DNA from: Saprospiraceae bacterium
Lineage (GTDB): Bacteria > Bacteroidota > Bacteroidia > Chitinophagales > Saprospiraceae
DNA length: 45,525 nucleotides
Assembly (NCBI GenBank): GCA_020628855.1
Contig: JAHDEL010000025.1
Coordinates: 1 to 45,525, forward strand
Direction of reading: 5' to 3'
The notes beneath the pieces are model-generated. The model was given only the letters and a program-made list of their open reading frames with translations. It ran no database searches and had not been told where the DNA came from. Each line of letters begins with the position of its first letter. Position 1 is the stretch's first letter. Below are positions 34,202-44,300 of this stretch, in pieces. Position numbers and translations under genes: made by a program.

Positions 34202-35262
34202 AGATTTGTTTTCTAGCAGATAGTATAGTCTTACAACAAGCAGGGATCAAGCGCTATAATCTTGACTTGCTTCATAGTATCAGTAACTACTCGAATCTGA
34301 GACAGCTTACAGTAGTAGTCCCAGAACGAAGTGTTGAACTGAGCGATTATCGCCAACATACTATCCCAATACTCAAGCATATTGCTCACACTCAACGAGT
34401 TAGACAATTCACTTCCATACCTAGGTACATTAATGCGTCTGATTTTGATATTGTAATCGAACCTGCACATTTCGGCCCTTTTCGAATAAAGAGTAGTACT
34501 AAGAGTATTACCGTTATTCATGACTTGACGCCGATTACGCATAGTGAACTTCATCCTAAATCAAGCAGTATTTCTCACAAAGTATTCATGCCTTCTATCT
34601 TGAAAAGAGGGGATCTTATCTTGACAAATTCATTTGCAACCCAAGCGGTTATAGAAAGAAAGTATGGAGTGGAGTCCCATGTGCTGTATCCTAATATTCC
34701 TCAAGCTACCGCAGGTCAATCCAACAAAAATGAGAATGAACAGTACATCCTAGCAATTGGTACTCTAGAGCCGCGAAAGGATTACATCACTCTAATTAAA
34801 GCATTTGAGCAGTTTCTAGAGAAACACCCGCAATGTAGATTAAAGATTATCGGTGGGGATGGATGGAAAAATCAAGCTTTGGAGAAATATCTCCAGAATA
34901 ACTCTGTTTCTCAGAATATTGATTTTCTTGGCTATGTGAGTGAGGAGCAGAAATACAAATATTTGCACTCTTGTACAATGCTAGTATCAGCAAGTATTGC
35001 AGAGGGATTTGGATTACCTAATCTAGAAGCGTTAGCATGTAATAAAGCGGTCATAGCATCTGATATTCCACCTTTTAAAGAAGTTGGGGGATCTGCTATT
35101 CGATACTTTCCTGTAAGTGATTATTCTAGCCTCGCTACCCAAATGCTGAGTGTTATGCATCAGCAAATAGTACCAGAGACAAGAGGCCAATTAGAGTCTT
35201 TGAGAGAATCTAGAAAAGAGCAATACAAAAACCTATTCAATATCTTCGACTCATGGCGGTAA
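34198..35262 (+). CDS. Family 4 glycosyltransferase (GT-B fold)
   Basis: A 354-residue GT4 transferase of the mannosyltransferase-like kind. Visible: MKICFLADSIVLQQAGIKRYNLDLL at the start, VIHDLTPITHSELHPKSS, the donor-domain opening YILAIGTLEPRKDYITLIKAF, IIGGDGWKN, and E-x7-E in AEGFGLPNLEAL. It is distinct from the upstream GT4 gene in sequence, so it probably adds a different residue in the same glycan. It overlaps the upstream gene by four bases and the downstream GT2 gene by ten. Confidence 0.92.
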   Translation: MKICFLADSIVLQQAGIKRYNLDLLHSISNYSNLRQLTVVVPERSVELSDYRQHTIPILKHIAHTQRVRQFTSIPRYINASDFDIVIEPAHFGPFRIKSSTKSITVIHDLTPITHSELHPKSSSISHKVFMPSILKRGDLILTNSFATQAVIERKYGVESHVLYPNIPQATAGQSNKNENEQYILAIGTLEPRKDYITLIKAFEQFLEKHPQCRLKIIGGDGWKNQALEKYLQNNSVSQNIDFLGYVSEEQKYKYLHSCTMLVSASIAEGFGLPNLEALACNKAVIASDIPPFKEVGGSAIRYFPVSDYSSLATQMLSVMHQQIVPETRGQLESLRESRKEQYKNLFNIFDSWR

Positions 35263-36302
35263 AGATTCCTGTGTTGGTGTTAAATTGGAATGGTTATCAG
35301 GACACTGTTGATTGTATTGATTCTCTATTGAACCAAAATGAAATTCATCCAGTAATTTTTCTTGGCGATAATCTCTCTGATAATGATGAAGGAGCTAGAC
35401 TCAAGCGTTTATATGAGAATGAAGAAAGGGTAGGAGTCTATTTGTTTGACAAGAACCATGGATTTGCTGAAGGATGTAATAGATTGCTTGCTATTTGCTT
35501 GCAACAAATGAACCCCGAATATGTGGCCTTATTAAACAATGATGCCATCGCTGATCCATCTTGGTTGGCTGAACTGTACAAATTCGCAAAAGCTAAGAAT
35601 TGTGATGTAGTATCATCGAAGATGTTGAGATTTGACAATCCTCAAGTACTGGATACTGTTGGACATAAAATGATTACAACAGGAGAGATAGTTCCAATTG
35701 GGCATGATGAGAATGCCTCTGATTATAATCAAAGTTTTGAACACTTAGGCGCCTGTGCTGGAGCATGTCTGTATTCAGCCTCCATGCTCAAAGAACTTGG
35801 GATGTTTGATAATTACTTCCATACTGGATATGAAGATGCTGAATTAGGAGTTAGGGCTGTCATTGCAGGATATCATGCTGCCTATTGCCCAAAAGCAATG
35901 GTGAGACACAAGGTCAGTCAGTCAGTAAGCAAGATCTTTAATATGGATTATTTGATTACAATCCAAAAGTCAATATACTACACAGTCTTCAAGCTCGTCC
36001 CCAAACCTGTATTAATCTATACCATCCTTGGTTTAAGTTTGAAGTTGCCAGCAATGTTTTTGCTCAATACGATTACGAGAAAACCAAAGCATAATATAAT
36101 GCACAGAGAAGCGCTGAAAGCAGTGTGGAAGGATAGGGAATTGATAAGACAAAAGAGAGAAACATTTTATGCTGGGGTAAAACCTATTTCTACTCTCTCA
36201 TTGAGGTCAAAGCAGCATAGCTTCCTTGTTTTTGATACAATAAGAGTATTAAAGTTTAGAGTCTTTAAAAGTGCTAACTCTGAGTTCGATAAAGTGGATT
36301 AG
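35253..36302 (+). CDS. Family 2 glycosyltransferase, rhamnosyltransferase-like
   Basis: A 349-residue GT-A transferase. It opens PVLVLNWNGYQDTVDCIDSLL, then DKNHGFAEGCNRLL (the NxGFAxGxN block of rhamnosyl/galactofuranosyl-type enzymes). The metal-binding segment is LLNNDAIADPSWL, then GACAGACLYSASMLKELGMFDNYFHTGYEDAELGVRA with the ED base. About 100 C-terminal residues have a hydrophobic stretch (LIYTILGLSLKLPAMFLL), perhaps a membrane-associated helix. Rhamnose as donor is only a guess. It ends the plus-strand operon, and its last four bases overlap the 3' end of the convergent GT2 gene. Confidence 0.9.
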   Translation: MAVKIPVLVLNWNGYQDTVDCIDSLLNQNEIHPVIFLGDNLSDNDEGARLKRLYENEERVGVYLFDKNHGFAEGCNRLLAICLQQMNPEYVALLNNDAIADPSWLAELYKFAKAKNCDVVSSKMLRFDNPQVLDTVGHKMITTGEIVPIGHDENASDYNQSFEHLGACAGACLYSASMLKELGMFDNYFHTGYEDAELGVRAVIAGYHAAYCPKAMVRHKVSQSVSKIFNMDYLITIQKSIYYTVFKLVPKPVLIYTILGLSLKLPAMFLLNTITRKPKHNIMHREALKAVWKDRELIRQKRETFYAGVKPISTLSLRSKQHSFLVFDTIRVLKFRVFKSANSEFDKVD

Positions 36303-36982
36303 AAAGGCTTAAGTAAGCGAGCTACCATGTTAAATCCTGTCAACAGATTTTGACCTTTTTTCATAGTTTCACGACTGTACCTCACATTCACTGGAATTTC
36401 TTTCACTTTGATATCAGCAATTTTTGCTTGCTTAATTATCTCTATACAGAATTCAAAACCATTATGCCTGATGTTCAAAATCTTAGCAAATTTCCTATTA
36501 ATGATTTTTACGCCTGATTGAGAATCTGATAAATACATTCCAGTGATAAAGTAACTTATCCAGTTACCTACTTTATTATAAAACACTCGACTTCTAGGAA
36601 TTTTGTTTGCTTTGAGAAAACGACTCCCTAGTACCATATCGTAGCCTCCATTATAGATCGTTTCTACTAATCTATTAATATCTGTGGGGTCATGCTGGTT
36701 GTCAGCATCTAGAGTGACAATGCGTTCAGCACCTTGTTCAACAGCATATCTTATTCCTGTATATGTAGAGGCTCCAGGTCCGAGATTTACCCAATGTCTG
36801 AGAACATGTACTGTGTCAAACTTGGCTGCCAGGTCCCCAGTATTGTCTTTGCTGCCATCATCTACAACAACGATGTTATTGTAGCCTTGCTTCAGTGTTC
36901 TGCTAATTACATGACTAATATACTTCGACTCATCCTTGGCAGGAATTACAATAAATGTTTTGTCTTTGATGAAGTCAGTCAC
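36299..36982 (-). CDS. Family 2 glycosyltransferase, polyprenyl-phosphate (DPM1-like) type
   Basis: A 227-residue transferase of the DPM1/dolichyl-phosphate mannose synthase-like group. It opens FIVIPAKDESKYISHVI, then VVVDDGSKDNTGDLA, and VTLDADNQHDPTDI with the D-x-D. Then come GSRFLKAN, SQSGVKIINRKFAKIL and the late FCIEIIKQAKIADIKVKEIPVNVRYS. Such enzymes load a sugar onto a polyprenyl phosphate carrier for membrane-bound GT-C enzymes. Two such polytopic candidates are directly upstream in the same operon. It has no C-terminal membrane segment, so it acts from the cytosol. Confidence 0.92.
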   Translation of the reverse strand: MTDFIKDKTFIVIPAKDESKYISHVISRTLKQGYNNIVVVDDGSKDNTGDLAAKFDTVHVLRHWVNLGPGASTYTGIRYAVEQGAERIVTLDADNQHDPTDINRLVETIYNGGYDMVLGSRFLKANKIPRSRVFYNKVGNWISYFITGMYLSDSQSGVKIINRKFAKILNIRHNGFEFCIEIIKQAKIADIKVKEIPVNVRYSRETMKKGQNLLTGFNMVARLLKPF

Positions 36983-36986
36983 TTAA

Positions 36987-38381
36987 TTATAATATTTCGT
37001 AGATCGCAAAAGTTCCATTACTCAAAATTTGGCTGCCAAACATATCGTAATATCTCTGTGTATTTTGACTTCCATCACCATCCTTAGTCACAGTTCGATT
37101 TGTTGCTAACAATCTTACTCTTGGATTTTGATAGACAAAATTTATCATTTTTTCATATTTCTTAATCAAAGACTGTTCCGGTGTATTGTCTAGGGTAGGC
37201 GTGTTCAAGTCAATTAAGAGATATCTAAAATTGGATTTTTTTAGCGCTGTAGCTAAATTTCTTTTGTCTGGAAATTCTTTTGTCAGATTATTGAAAAAGT
37301 GAAGTTGATTATCGAAGAAGATTCTTTCGTGGTTATTGTCAATAAAATATGAAAAACTTGTGCCAACTCTATAAACTAAACTTCTCTTATCTCTATTGAT
37401 TCGTTTGATTACCTGACTGGTGCCAGGATAAAAACTATCAAGCGTTTCGTCCATGGAAATATCACCTGCAAATAATTGCATATAGACTGGATTCAACATC
37501 GTCTTACCCATGAGCTGCAGAGGACTTCCTGGATTAATATTGCTCATTCGATAAATGACACAAATAATTATCCAAACACTACACATGCCATAGAGAGAGT
37601 ACTTAATGCCTTGTTCAAATTTTTGCTTGGAGCCATCAAGAGATTGCCCCATCGCCAAAAGTGTCATGAATCCAAGACCAATGCCTAAGAATCCGTACCA
37701 TGTAATTCCTGGCGAGAGAATAAACCAGTAGAAAGTAAATAAATAAAAAAGCGCTGCCACTGTGAACTTCGCCTTGTCAAGTCCTTTGCCGAGGTATAGT
37801 ATCAGTGAGAAGAAGAGTACTGTGATAAATAATACCAATGGATAGGTAATTCGATCTTTCGGACCTGATATTTGCTTGCTCAACGTCTTCAATGGTGAGT
37901 AAAGAGTATTGTTGAAGTTATAGGTTCCTCTATTTATTCTTTCTAGAAGACTGTTGGAGTTGTCTATCATATAATGAGCATCGCCATCCTTATTTTCCTC
38001 AACCTGTTGAAGTTGTTTGTTGTAGATGAAGGAGTTAGAAGTACTTACCACTAACATGAGCGTCGAGGCGAGAATGATGCCCACGACCAGCCACCACCGA
38101 CTTTTAAATTTTACCATTAAGAGTATAGGCAAGAACATGAGAAGGAGAAAGCCAATATCCAAGAAGCCTGTTCCTCTTTCATTAATGTTGACAGTCACAT
38201 CATAAGGAAGACTGAGATATCTGAATAACAGAGTTTCATAACCAACATAACGTTGAATTTCTTCCCTTTTCGAATTACTGACAACCTCTTCATTTGCTTC
38301 ATTCGCTTGGCAGAGTAATTCGTTTGTTTCTAACAGGAGAAGACAAAATCCAAAGCATAGTATGTTGATAATCCTTTTCAC
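36987..38381 (-). CDS. Polytopic membrane protein with extracytoplasmic C-domain
   Basis: A 464-residue protein with a signal-like N-terminus (INILCFGFCLLLLETNELLCQ), a short outer segment ending YVGYETLLFRYLSLPYDVT, and about seven hydrophobic segments (near 72-92, 98-112, 180-200, 208-245, 260-280). A soluble C-terminal domain (about 310-464) has KKSNFRYLLIDLNTP and NPRVRLLATN. The C-terminal part resembles the soluble tail of GT39-like GT-C transferases. No N-terminal catalytic block is seen here. That is supplied by the gene upstream, which overlaps it by four bases (38378-38381). The two may be a split transferase. Confidence 0.72.
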   Translation of the reverse strand: MKRIINILCFGFCLLLLETNELLCQANEANEEVVSNSKREEIQRYVGYETLLFRYLSLPYDVTVNINERGTGFLDIGFLLLMFLPILLMVKFKSRWWLVVGIILASTLMLVVSTSNSFIYNKQLQQVEENKDGDAHYMIDNSNSLLERINRGTYNFNNTLYSPLKTLSKQISGPKDRITYPLVLFITVLFFSLILYLGKGLDKAKFTVAALFYLFTFYWFILSPGITWYGFLGIGLGFMTLLAMGQSLDGSKQKFEQGIKYSLYGMCSVWIIICVIYRMSNINPGSPLQLMGKTMLNPVYMQLFAGDISMDETLDSFYPGTSQVIKRINRDKRSLVYRVGTSFSYFIDNNHERIFFDNQLHFFNNLTKEFPDKRNLATALKKSNFRYLLIDLNTPTLDNTPEQSLIKKYEKMINFVYQNPRVRLLATNRTVTKDGDGSQNTQRYYDMFGSQILSNGTFAIYEIL

Positions 38382-39922
38382 TCTCGATTATAATTCTGCT
38401 TAATTGTTTTAATATTCATTTTAGGTGCAGGGTTTGCTCCTCTAATCAGACGATCTGGATTGAGGGATTTGGTCTCTACATAGTTCTTTATTATCCAAGG
38501 AGAAAGCGTCATCATCATTATCCCTAAATAGATTGTTGTCTGCTTCACAGAAAGCATCCATTTACTTCTCTGTTGAATCGCAATCCAAGCTAAAAAACCT
38601 AGACCTAAGAGGAAACTTCCGTAAGTGACATACTGGATGGACAAGTGATATTGATTCATACCACTAACTGAATCAAATTTTGCAATCAATATCGCAGCGA
38701 TGGATAGAAAAAATGTAGAAAGAAATCCTTTGTAAGAGAATAAAAGTGTCCACACTGTAACAAGAATAGCAAATAGTAAATAGAAGTTAAGCATTTTAAT
38801 ACTTGCACCGAAACCTGTAATTATTCCTAGTAGGATAATGTGTTTGAGATTGGGCAGGGTAGCATTTTCTTGATTATGCATTACATTGTCAAGAATGATA
38901 AGGAGCATTGCAGCTTGGATAATCAACAACCCAAAATCAACCTTTAACTCTACAAACATATGATTCTGGACAGCCGGTGTCACAGCAAACAGACAAATAC
39001 CAAGCAAAGAAATTGGCACAGATAATTTCAATATTTTCCTTAAAATTTCATAGAAGCCACCGCAGACAAAAAATACGGCTGTAAATGAAATTAGCATTGC
39101 AAGGGTACTACCACCTCCTAAGAGATGACCTTGAGAAAGAAATAATTGCCAAGGATAAGGTTGATATCCCCTGATTATACCATGAGAATCTGCAACCAGT
39201 TTGGCGACATTCATGTAGTAGTTCCGAGAGTCGAACCCGCTTGGGAAAGGGGAAAGATCAGAAACAAAATTCATTGAGAAAACAAGTAAGATTACTGAAC
39301 CTAACAACACTGAAGCCCAGTGCCATTTTTCAGTAAAAGCAGGTGCTTTAAGAGTAGTATACCAAGACTTGAATGCCCTAAAATTGATGCCTATGCAAAT
39401 GGCTATTAGTATGACTATAACAGGTAAGTACAGTAATTTAGCTAGCGCCAGTGCAAATAATATGAAGCAATAGGCAACTAACCCAATGGTTAGGTCTATT
39501 GTGAATGAAGGGCCAGAAAATAACTTAAAGCCCACCTTTTTCCTGATGAAATTACCAAGCGAATACGGTGCAAGCCAAATCACACATAGCGCAAGGCAAT
39601 AACCAGATATTTTACCAAACACTCTCGCCAATAATGGAAAGTCAATGTCAATATTTGCATAGCTACAGTTAGCCAGAAACACACAAGAACAGGTTAAAAT
39701 GAATAGAGGAATAGCCTGCCAACGCTTTGCCACTGTTTTTGCTTTATCAGAATACTGCAGTAAACCGATGAGCAAAGCCGTGATTCCTATCCATGCAGAT
39801 AGAAAGATAGGATAGGAGAATGACTCGAATGCTTGATGATGAAGAATATGCTTATTCCAATAGTCACTAAATAAAACAAGTATCCAGGCAATCGAAAATG
39901 CACCAATTAACCAATTCTTCAT
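38378..39922 (-). CDS. GT39/ArnT-like polytopic membrane protein
   Basis: A 514-residue integral membrane protein with about twelve hydrophobic segments. A first-loop block FPSGFDSRNYYMNVAKLVADSHGII includes acidic Asp residues of the kind found in GT-C transferases. It ends SPWIIKNYVETKSLNPDRL, a motif that in related one-piece proteins precedes a further membrane-plus-soluble half. Probable role: sugar transfer from a polyprenyl-phosphate donor at the outer face of the inner membrane. This is inference, since no catalytic residue can be proved. The four-base ATGA overlap with the following gene suggests coupled synthesis of two halves. The rlmI-type gene lies 27 bases upstream. Confidence 0.78.
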   Translation of the reverse strand: MKNWLIGAFSIAWILVLFSDYWNKHILHHQAFESFSYPIFLSAWIGITALLIGLLQYSDKAKTVAKRWQAIPLFILTCSCVFLANCSYANIDIDFPLLARVFGKISGYCLALCVIWLAPYSLGNFIRKKVGFKLFSGPSFTIDLTIGLVAYCFILFALALAKLLYLPVIVILIAICIGINFRAFKSWYTTLKAPAFTEKWHWASVLLGSVILLVFSMNFVSDLSPFPSGFDSRNYYMNVAKLVADSHGIIRGYQPYPWQLFLSQGHLLGGGSTLAMLISFTAVFFVCGGFYEILRKILKLSVPISLLGICLFAVTPAVQNHMFVELKVDFGLLIIQAAMLLIILDNVMHNQENATLPNLKHIILLGIITGFGASIKMLNFYLLFAILVTVWTLLFSYKGFLSTFFLSIAAILIAKFDSVSGMNQYHLSIQYVTYGSFLLGLGFLAWIAIQQRSKWMLSVKQTTIYLGIMMMTLSPWIIKNYVETKSLNPDRLIRGANPAPKMNIKTIKQNYNRE

Positions 39923-39949
39923 AACAGCTCAAAAGTAATAAATTTCAAC

Positions 39950-41122
39950 TCAGGCAACATGTAATACTAATCCTTTAAGATAATGTCCTTCTTGATGAAA
40001 AATATTAATAGGGTGATCAGCGCCCTGTGAAAGATAATGTAGAATTGAGATCTGCTTTTTACTTTCAATGGCAGCAGATCTTATGGTGTGCTCAAAGAGC
40101 TCTTTTGTAACCACTTGACTACATGAGAAAGTGTACAATAAGCCGCCTGGTTTGACTAGTTGTAATGCCTTAATATTGAGTCTTTTATACGCTTGAACTG
40201 CATTGTGCTTTTTTGCTCTACTTTTTGCAAATGCTGGTGGGTCAACAATTACTATGTCATAAGTTTTCTCATGGTCTTTTATCCATGTGGTAATATCTGC
40301 AGCAATTGTCTCGTGCGCCTCGGTACTTAGATCATTGAGGTGAATGTTCTTTTCTAAAGTCTCCAATGCTGGCTTAGAAATATCAACAGAAGTTACAGAT
40401 GCTGCTTTGCCGGATAAGGCATAAATGCTAAATCCACCTGTATAACAGAAGAGGTTGAGAATGGATTTGTTTTCAGCTTGAGACTGGAGAAGTTTTCGGT
40501 TATCCCTTTGGTCTAAGAAGAATCCAGTTTTCTGACCATTTGTAAGATTACACTCGAAAACATGATCGTTCTCTTTTGCAATTATAATATGGTCTTCAGC
40601 CTGTTCTTCAGTCCATTTTTTTGTTATCGTCAATACATGATTTTCGAATTGCGTGATAGATTTGATTGCATTTTCAATCAAATTGTGACTGGCGTACACA
40701 CCTTCGTTGTGGTATTCTAGATGGATATTATCAGAATAAACGTCTATGATAAGACCAGGAATAAGATCTCCTTCGCCATTGATTAATCTAAATGCATTTG
40801 TTTGTTTGAATAGTTCTGGAATCGCTGCTTGTCGCTTTTGGATGCAAGAAGCCAATCTGTTTTTCCAAAAAGCTGCATCAATCACACTTAATTGCCAATC
40901 TAAAACCCTAATTGCAATGCTCCGAGGAGTATAATACCCAGTGGCTTGAATACCCGTATTTGGGTCATCTATTTGCACAATGTCTCCAGTGGATAGTGCT
41001 TTAGGTATTGACTTTATGGCTCCTGAGAATATCCAAGGATGTCGAGTTGTCAGGAATTTAGATTTATGACTCTTGATCTGAAGCAGACAAGGTTTAAATG
41101 TTATATTATGATTTTTTTTCAT
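39950..41122 (-). CDS. rlmI: rRNA large-subunit methyltransferase, RlmI type
   Basis: A 390-residue class I SAM-dependent methyltransferase of the RlmI (23S rRNA m5C1962) family. An N-terminal PUA domain (about 10-85, KSKFLTTRHPWIFSGAI then GDIVQID) precedes a middle EEHE-like domain (FRLINGEGDLIPGLIIDVY). The Rossmann domain follows: LNLFCYTGGFSIYAL (motif I, 223-237), VTSVDISKPAL, IVDPPAFAKS (motif IV, 292-301) and FSCS (332-335) with the catalytic cysteine. The target base is inferred from the family. It is the first gene of a minus-strand run that continues with two membrane proteins and a GT2 gene. It is divergent from the giant adhesin gene. Confidence 0.9.
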   Translation of the reverse strand: MKKNHNITFKPCLLQIKSHKSKFLTTRHPWIFSGAIKSIPKALSTGDIVQIDDPNTGIQATGYYTPRSIAIRVLDWQLSVIDAAFWKNRLASCIQKRQAAIPELFKQTNAFRLINGEGDLIPGLIIDVYSDNIHLEYHNEGVYASHNLIENAIKSITQFENHVLTITKKWTEEQAEDHIIIAKENDHVFECNLTNGQKTGFFLDQRDNRKLLQSQAENKSILNLFCYTGGFSIYALSGKAASVTSVDISKPALETLEKNIHLNDLSTEAHETIAADITTWIKDHEKTYDIVIVDPPAFAKSRAKKHNAVQAYKRLNIKALQLVKPGGLLYTFSCSQVVTKELFEHTIRSAAIESKKQISILHYLSQGADHPINIFHQEGHYLKGLVLHVA

Positions 41123-41150
41123 ATAACTTAAATATTAGAAAAAATTTATA

Positions 41151-41158
41151 TATATTTG
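41151..41158 (+). promoter_or_regulatory. Promoter -7 element of giant adhesin gene
   Basis: TATATTTG fits TAnnTTTG and lies in the AT-rich gap between the divergent rlmI-type gene and the adhesin. It would give a leader of nearly 200 bases carrying both copies of the tandem motif (41192-41334). No clear TTG is seen at -33. Confidence 0.5.
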
Positions 41159-41191
41159 CCCTATGCTAAAATAAGCATACTTCCCACAATC

Positions 41192-41334
41192 CCGATTTAA
41201 TCCTACCCATAACAGTAATTTGTCTTAATTGACGAGACGAGTAGTCTATTCAATTAAAACAGTTTTCTCAATACCGATTTAATCCCCTTCCAAAACAGTA
41301 ATTGTCTGCGTGCCAGATGAGGCAAGCAGGGTAT
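41192..41334 (+). ncRNA. Tandem structured leader motif (two copies)
   Basis: Two units, 82-83 bases apart, share CCGATTTAATCC (41192-41203, 41274-41285) and AACAGTAATT (41211-41220, 41294-41303) with a variable gap of seven or eight bases. Each is followed by a hairpin of unrelated sequence in the same place. Unit 1: TTAATTGA/TCAATTAA with an inner AGAC/GTCT. Unit 2: CTGC-g-TGCC and GGCA-a-GCAG with a six-base loop. In unit 2, ATACC (41271-41275) can also pair with GGTAT (41330-41334) and close the whole unit. Conserved loops with variable stems suggest a structured RNA in the 5' leader, such as a cis-regulatory element. I do not recognise it as a known class. Confidence 0.5.
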
Positions 41335-41360
41335 CGAACATTACTAACTTAAGGTTTAAA

Positions 41361-44300
41361 ATGAGAAAACTAAAGCTTTCCCTTGGTCTGGGATGGTTGT
41401 TGACAATGTTATTGTCAGTAACAATGACTGATCAGTACTTACACGCCCAGTGTGATAGTGGTACCGTTAGTGGTACAGTCTATTATGATGAGAACGTCAA
41501 TGGTGCGAATGAAAACGAAAATGGACTTGCCAATGTGCTTGTTACAGTGTATGATGCTTCTGGCTTGATAGTCGGACAAGTTATTTCAGGAGCTGATGGC
41601 TCTTATGAAGTGCCTGGTTTGACAGATGGTTCGTCATATCGAGTCGAATTTGACTACAATTCCAATTATTATGTCTCCGATTTGGGAGATGATAATAGTT
41701 CCGAAGTACAATTTGTTACTTCTCCGAATTGTGTTGCAGACTTTGGATTGAGCGACGTTACTAGTATATGTACAGCAAATCCTGACTTGGTCTTAACATG
41801 TTTTGTTAGATCATTATCTGGAAATAATGATTTGCTTCCAACTGTCATTGGTCTAACACACGATTTCACAGGTGCTTCTTCTGTTAGAGCATATGCCACG
41901 CAAGGTGAAACTGGCTCTGTTTGGGGAATTGCATCAAAAGAAACAACAAATCAAATCTTTCTTTCTTCATTTGTTAAGCAGTACTCGCATCTAAAAAGTA
42001 CTCATGATGCTATTTATGTAGTAAATGAGGTGAATGGTGCATATCAAACGAGTCTATTTGCTTCTTTAAGTGGATTAGGTCAAAATGTAGGTGTTTTGAG
42101 TTCAAATGATCCATTTGATTGTAACTATGGTGATCAAGTTGGAAGAATAGGATTAGGAAGCATCGAAATTTCTCCAGATGAGAAAGAGCTTTATGTCATA
42201 AACATCGCTAATAATACTTTAGTCAAACTGTTGAGTGCAAACCCAACAGCAGCAACGACAGTTGCATATCAGATTCCTGATCCTGGATGTGCTGATGGTG
42301 AGTATTATGCTTTTGCATTGACTCAATATAATGACAAGTATTATGTCGGCGTCACTTGCACAGCAGAGACTGCAAGAGATGCAAGTCAGAGTGAAGTTGT
42401 CGTGTACGAATTTGATCCTACTACCAATGGGTTTACAAATATTTTCTCTTCGAATGTTTCATTAGGGTATTGGAAAGATAGACCAGAAGATGAATATCAT
42501 AGAGCACATTGGTTAACAGATATTGCTTTTACTGACGATGGTAATATGGTGTTGGCGTTATCAGATAGATTAGGACACAGATATTGTGATGATCACAAGG
42601 GTAGACTTGATGATCAGAAAGGAGATTTGTGGTATGTTGCAAATGTCAATGGAACATGGACTCTTGAGTCTAATGGTTCTGCTGGCGGATTTACTGGTTC
42701 AGGAGTCAATAATGGAGAAGGAAACGGAGGTGGAGAGTTTTTCGGAGATGATTTTTGGATCACAGATCCAGGGTATCATAATGAAACGACACTTGGAAGT
42801 GTTTTGATTGTTGAAGGAACAAATGAAGTAGTTTCTTCGGTATTTGATCCATTAGTTAACTCTTATTCAGGAGGTCTTCATAGATACAACACTACAGATG
42901 GTAAAAGGTCTGCTGCAATAGAATTATATACAAGAGACCCTGAGAATCTTTTTGGAAAAGCAACAGGCTTTGGAGGAATTACCTCTAAGTGCGGTGCAGC
43001 TGGCATTCAGATTGGAAATCTAGCATGGATTGATGCAGATGCTGATGGTATACAAGACCCAGGAGAATTTTCGGTAGCTGGACTTAGATTGGACCTCTAT
43101 GATGAAGACTGCATTCATATCGGAAGTACATTGACCGATGCAAATGGTAACTATAATTTTACAAGCGAGCCTTTCATCGATGCAGATGGAAATCAAAGAA
43201 ATGGCCTTAACTATAATACATGTTATTACCTCACTGTTGATGCATCAACGTACACAGCGAATGATGGCTCTTATACAATTAATGGGACTAGGTATTTTGC
43301 AACTGTTTCATCGGCGAACAGTGCTATTAATTCTGATTTGAATAGCTCTCACCCAGACTGTACTGCGATTGATGGAGTACCTGCTATTAAAGTATTAACT
43401 GGTGATTCAGGTCAGAACGACTTTACTTTTGACATAGGCTTCAGATTGCCGAGTGATTTTGATTTGGCACTAACAAAACAACTTGTTTCTAACAAGTATG
43501 TCAAGATAGGAGACTTAGCGACATTTGATATTACAGTTGTAAATCAAGGAGAGCTTGCTTCATCAGAAGTGACGGTTACTGATTATGTTCCTGGAGGTTA
43601 CACTTTTGATAGTGCAGATAATCCTGGGTGGTTATATGATGGCACGAATGCTAAGTTTAAGATAAATACACCTATTCTCCCAGGTCAAAGCGAAACAATT
43701 CAGATTAAGCTCAGAGTTGTAAGAGGAGCATATGAAGAATATCTTAATTATGCTGAAATCTCTGGAGCTCTTGATGAAAATTCTATTGCTGGCAATGATA
43801 GCGACAGTAGTCCAGATGAGAATCCTAATAATGATACTGGAGGTATCCTAGGTGCAGCATCTGACGATCAATTAAATGGAAATGGAATAAATGATGAAGA
43901 TGACCATGATGTCGCTGGAGTCACCGTTGTAGATCTCGCGCTACGTAAAGTAGTGCACGGTTCTACATCTGTCTTAGAAGGTGATTTGGTGAGATTTGAT
44001 ATGACTGTATTTAATCAGGGAATTGAGACAACTTCTGGATTTACAGTAGTTGATTACTTGCCAACAGAATTGTTCTTTGACTATGCTGATAATTCTGGCT
44101 GGACTGCGACAAGTGGAGGTTTGTATTATTCTTACACTTCTGATTTAGAGCCAGGAGATAGCTATACTTTTCCATTATACCTACGAGTAAAAACGGGAAT
44201 TGGCGAAGGGTTCATTGATAATTATAGTGAGATCATGAGTTTCACTGTACCAAATCCAGGGAATAATGCGGTGGTTGATTTTGATTCTACACCAGATGCA

